DNA of 64,000 nt from Cellvibrio mixtus subsp. mixtus J3-8 (GTDB taxonomy: Bacteria; Pseudomonadota; Gammaproteobacteria; Pseudomonadales; Cellvibrionaceae), in NCBI RefSeq assembly GCF_000766945.1, contig NZ_ALBT01000032.1, positions 186,001 through 250,000 on the forward strand. The letters run 5' to 3'. The position numbers and the translations under genes are program-made. The notes beneath the pieces are model-generated. The model did no database searches and was not told the origin of the DNA. It was given only the letters and a program-made list of their open reading frames with translations. Below, piece after piece: positions 64,000 to 64,000 of this stretch (position 1 is its first letter; the number at the start of each line of letters is the position of its first letter).

Positions 64000-64000
64000 C

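Overview
This window looks like chromosomal DNA of a moderate-GC gammaproteobacterium, most likely Cellvibrionaceae (Cellvibrio-like). Support comes from the aceE/aceF pair with two lipoyl domains, BepA, TonB-ExbB-ExbD, many secreted or periplasmic proteins, a PEP-CTERM protein and an OscA-Sbp-CysTWA sulfate uptake locus like that of pseudomonads. The genus is inferred from protein style; no rRNA or tRNA gene is present. There is no phage, transposase, integrase or CRISPR array.

Layout. 1-16 kb: housekeeping genes. These are a 5'-truncated GGDEF/EAL protein, bepA, a TusA-like protein, an M16 protease, aceE-aceF, a VanZ-like protein, mobA, a catalase and metY. 16.1-25.2 kb: a nutrient-uptake block. 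tonB-exbB-exbD lies behind a good candidate sigma-54 promoter. It is followed by a flavoprotein, a TonB-dependent receptor, a membrane-anchored winged-helix regulator and a sigma-54 activator resembling SfnR. 25.5-34.3 kb: sulfate uptake, read on the minus strand as sbp2, oscA2, porin2, oscA1, porin1, sbp1, cysT, cysW, cysA. The oscA-porin unit is tandemly duplicated. An identical 30-nt element precedes both oscA copies, and its 10-nt core also precedes metY (one base different) at nearly the same distance, which points to a local sulfur regulon.

35.3-44 kb: thiol-redox genes (ScsB/DsbD-like, thioredoxin-like), then SMP-30, a Tat-exported dienelactone hydrolase, a rhodanese-like protein lacking its cysteine, two DUF6644 membrane proteins, a lectin-like secreted protein and a cytochrome c'-like lipoprotein. 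Three short tandem repeats and a GC-rich, possibly structured leader lie here. 44.2-47.2 kb: a DUF3649-PepSY-DUF3325 iron-reduction type operon followed by ribA. 47.2-53.2 kb: an RND pump and adaptor, then a class D beta-lactamase and a GNAT acetyltransferase. 53.3-58.2 kb: a TPR lipoprotein, a PEP-CTERM protein, a MocR regulator and an SGNH hydrolase. 58.5-64 kb: DUF6152, DUF6644, cupin, sorbosone-dehydrogenase-like protein and peroxiredoxin in a row, then opposing genes for a HbpS/GlcG protein and two related secreted proteins, the last cut by the window edge.

The strongest leads are the sulfur-scavenging block (16-34 kb), where a sigma-54 regulator, a dedicated TonB system and a duplicated OscA-porin module sit together, and the two DUF6644 plus beta-propeller loci, which may be parallel periplasmic oxidation modules of unknown substrate.
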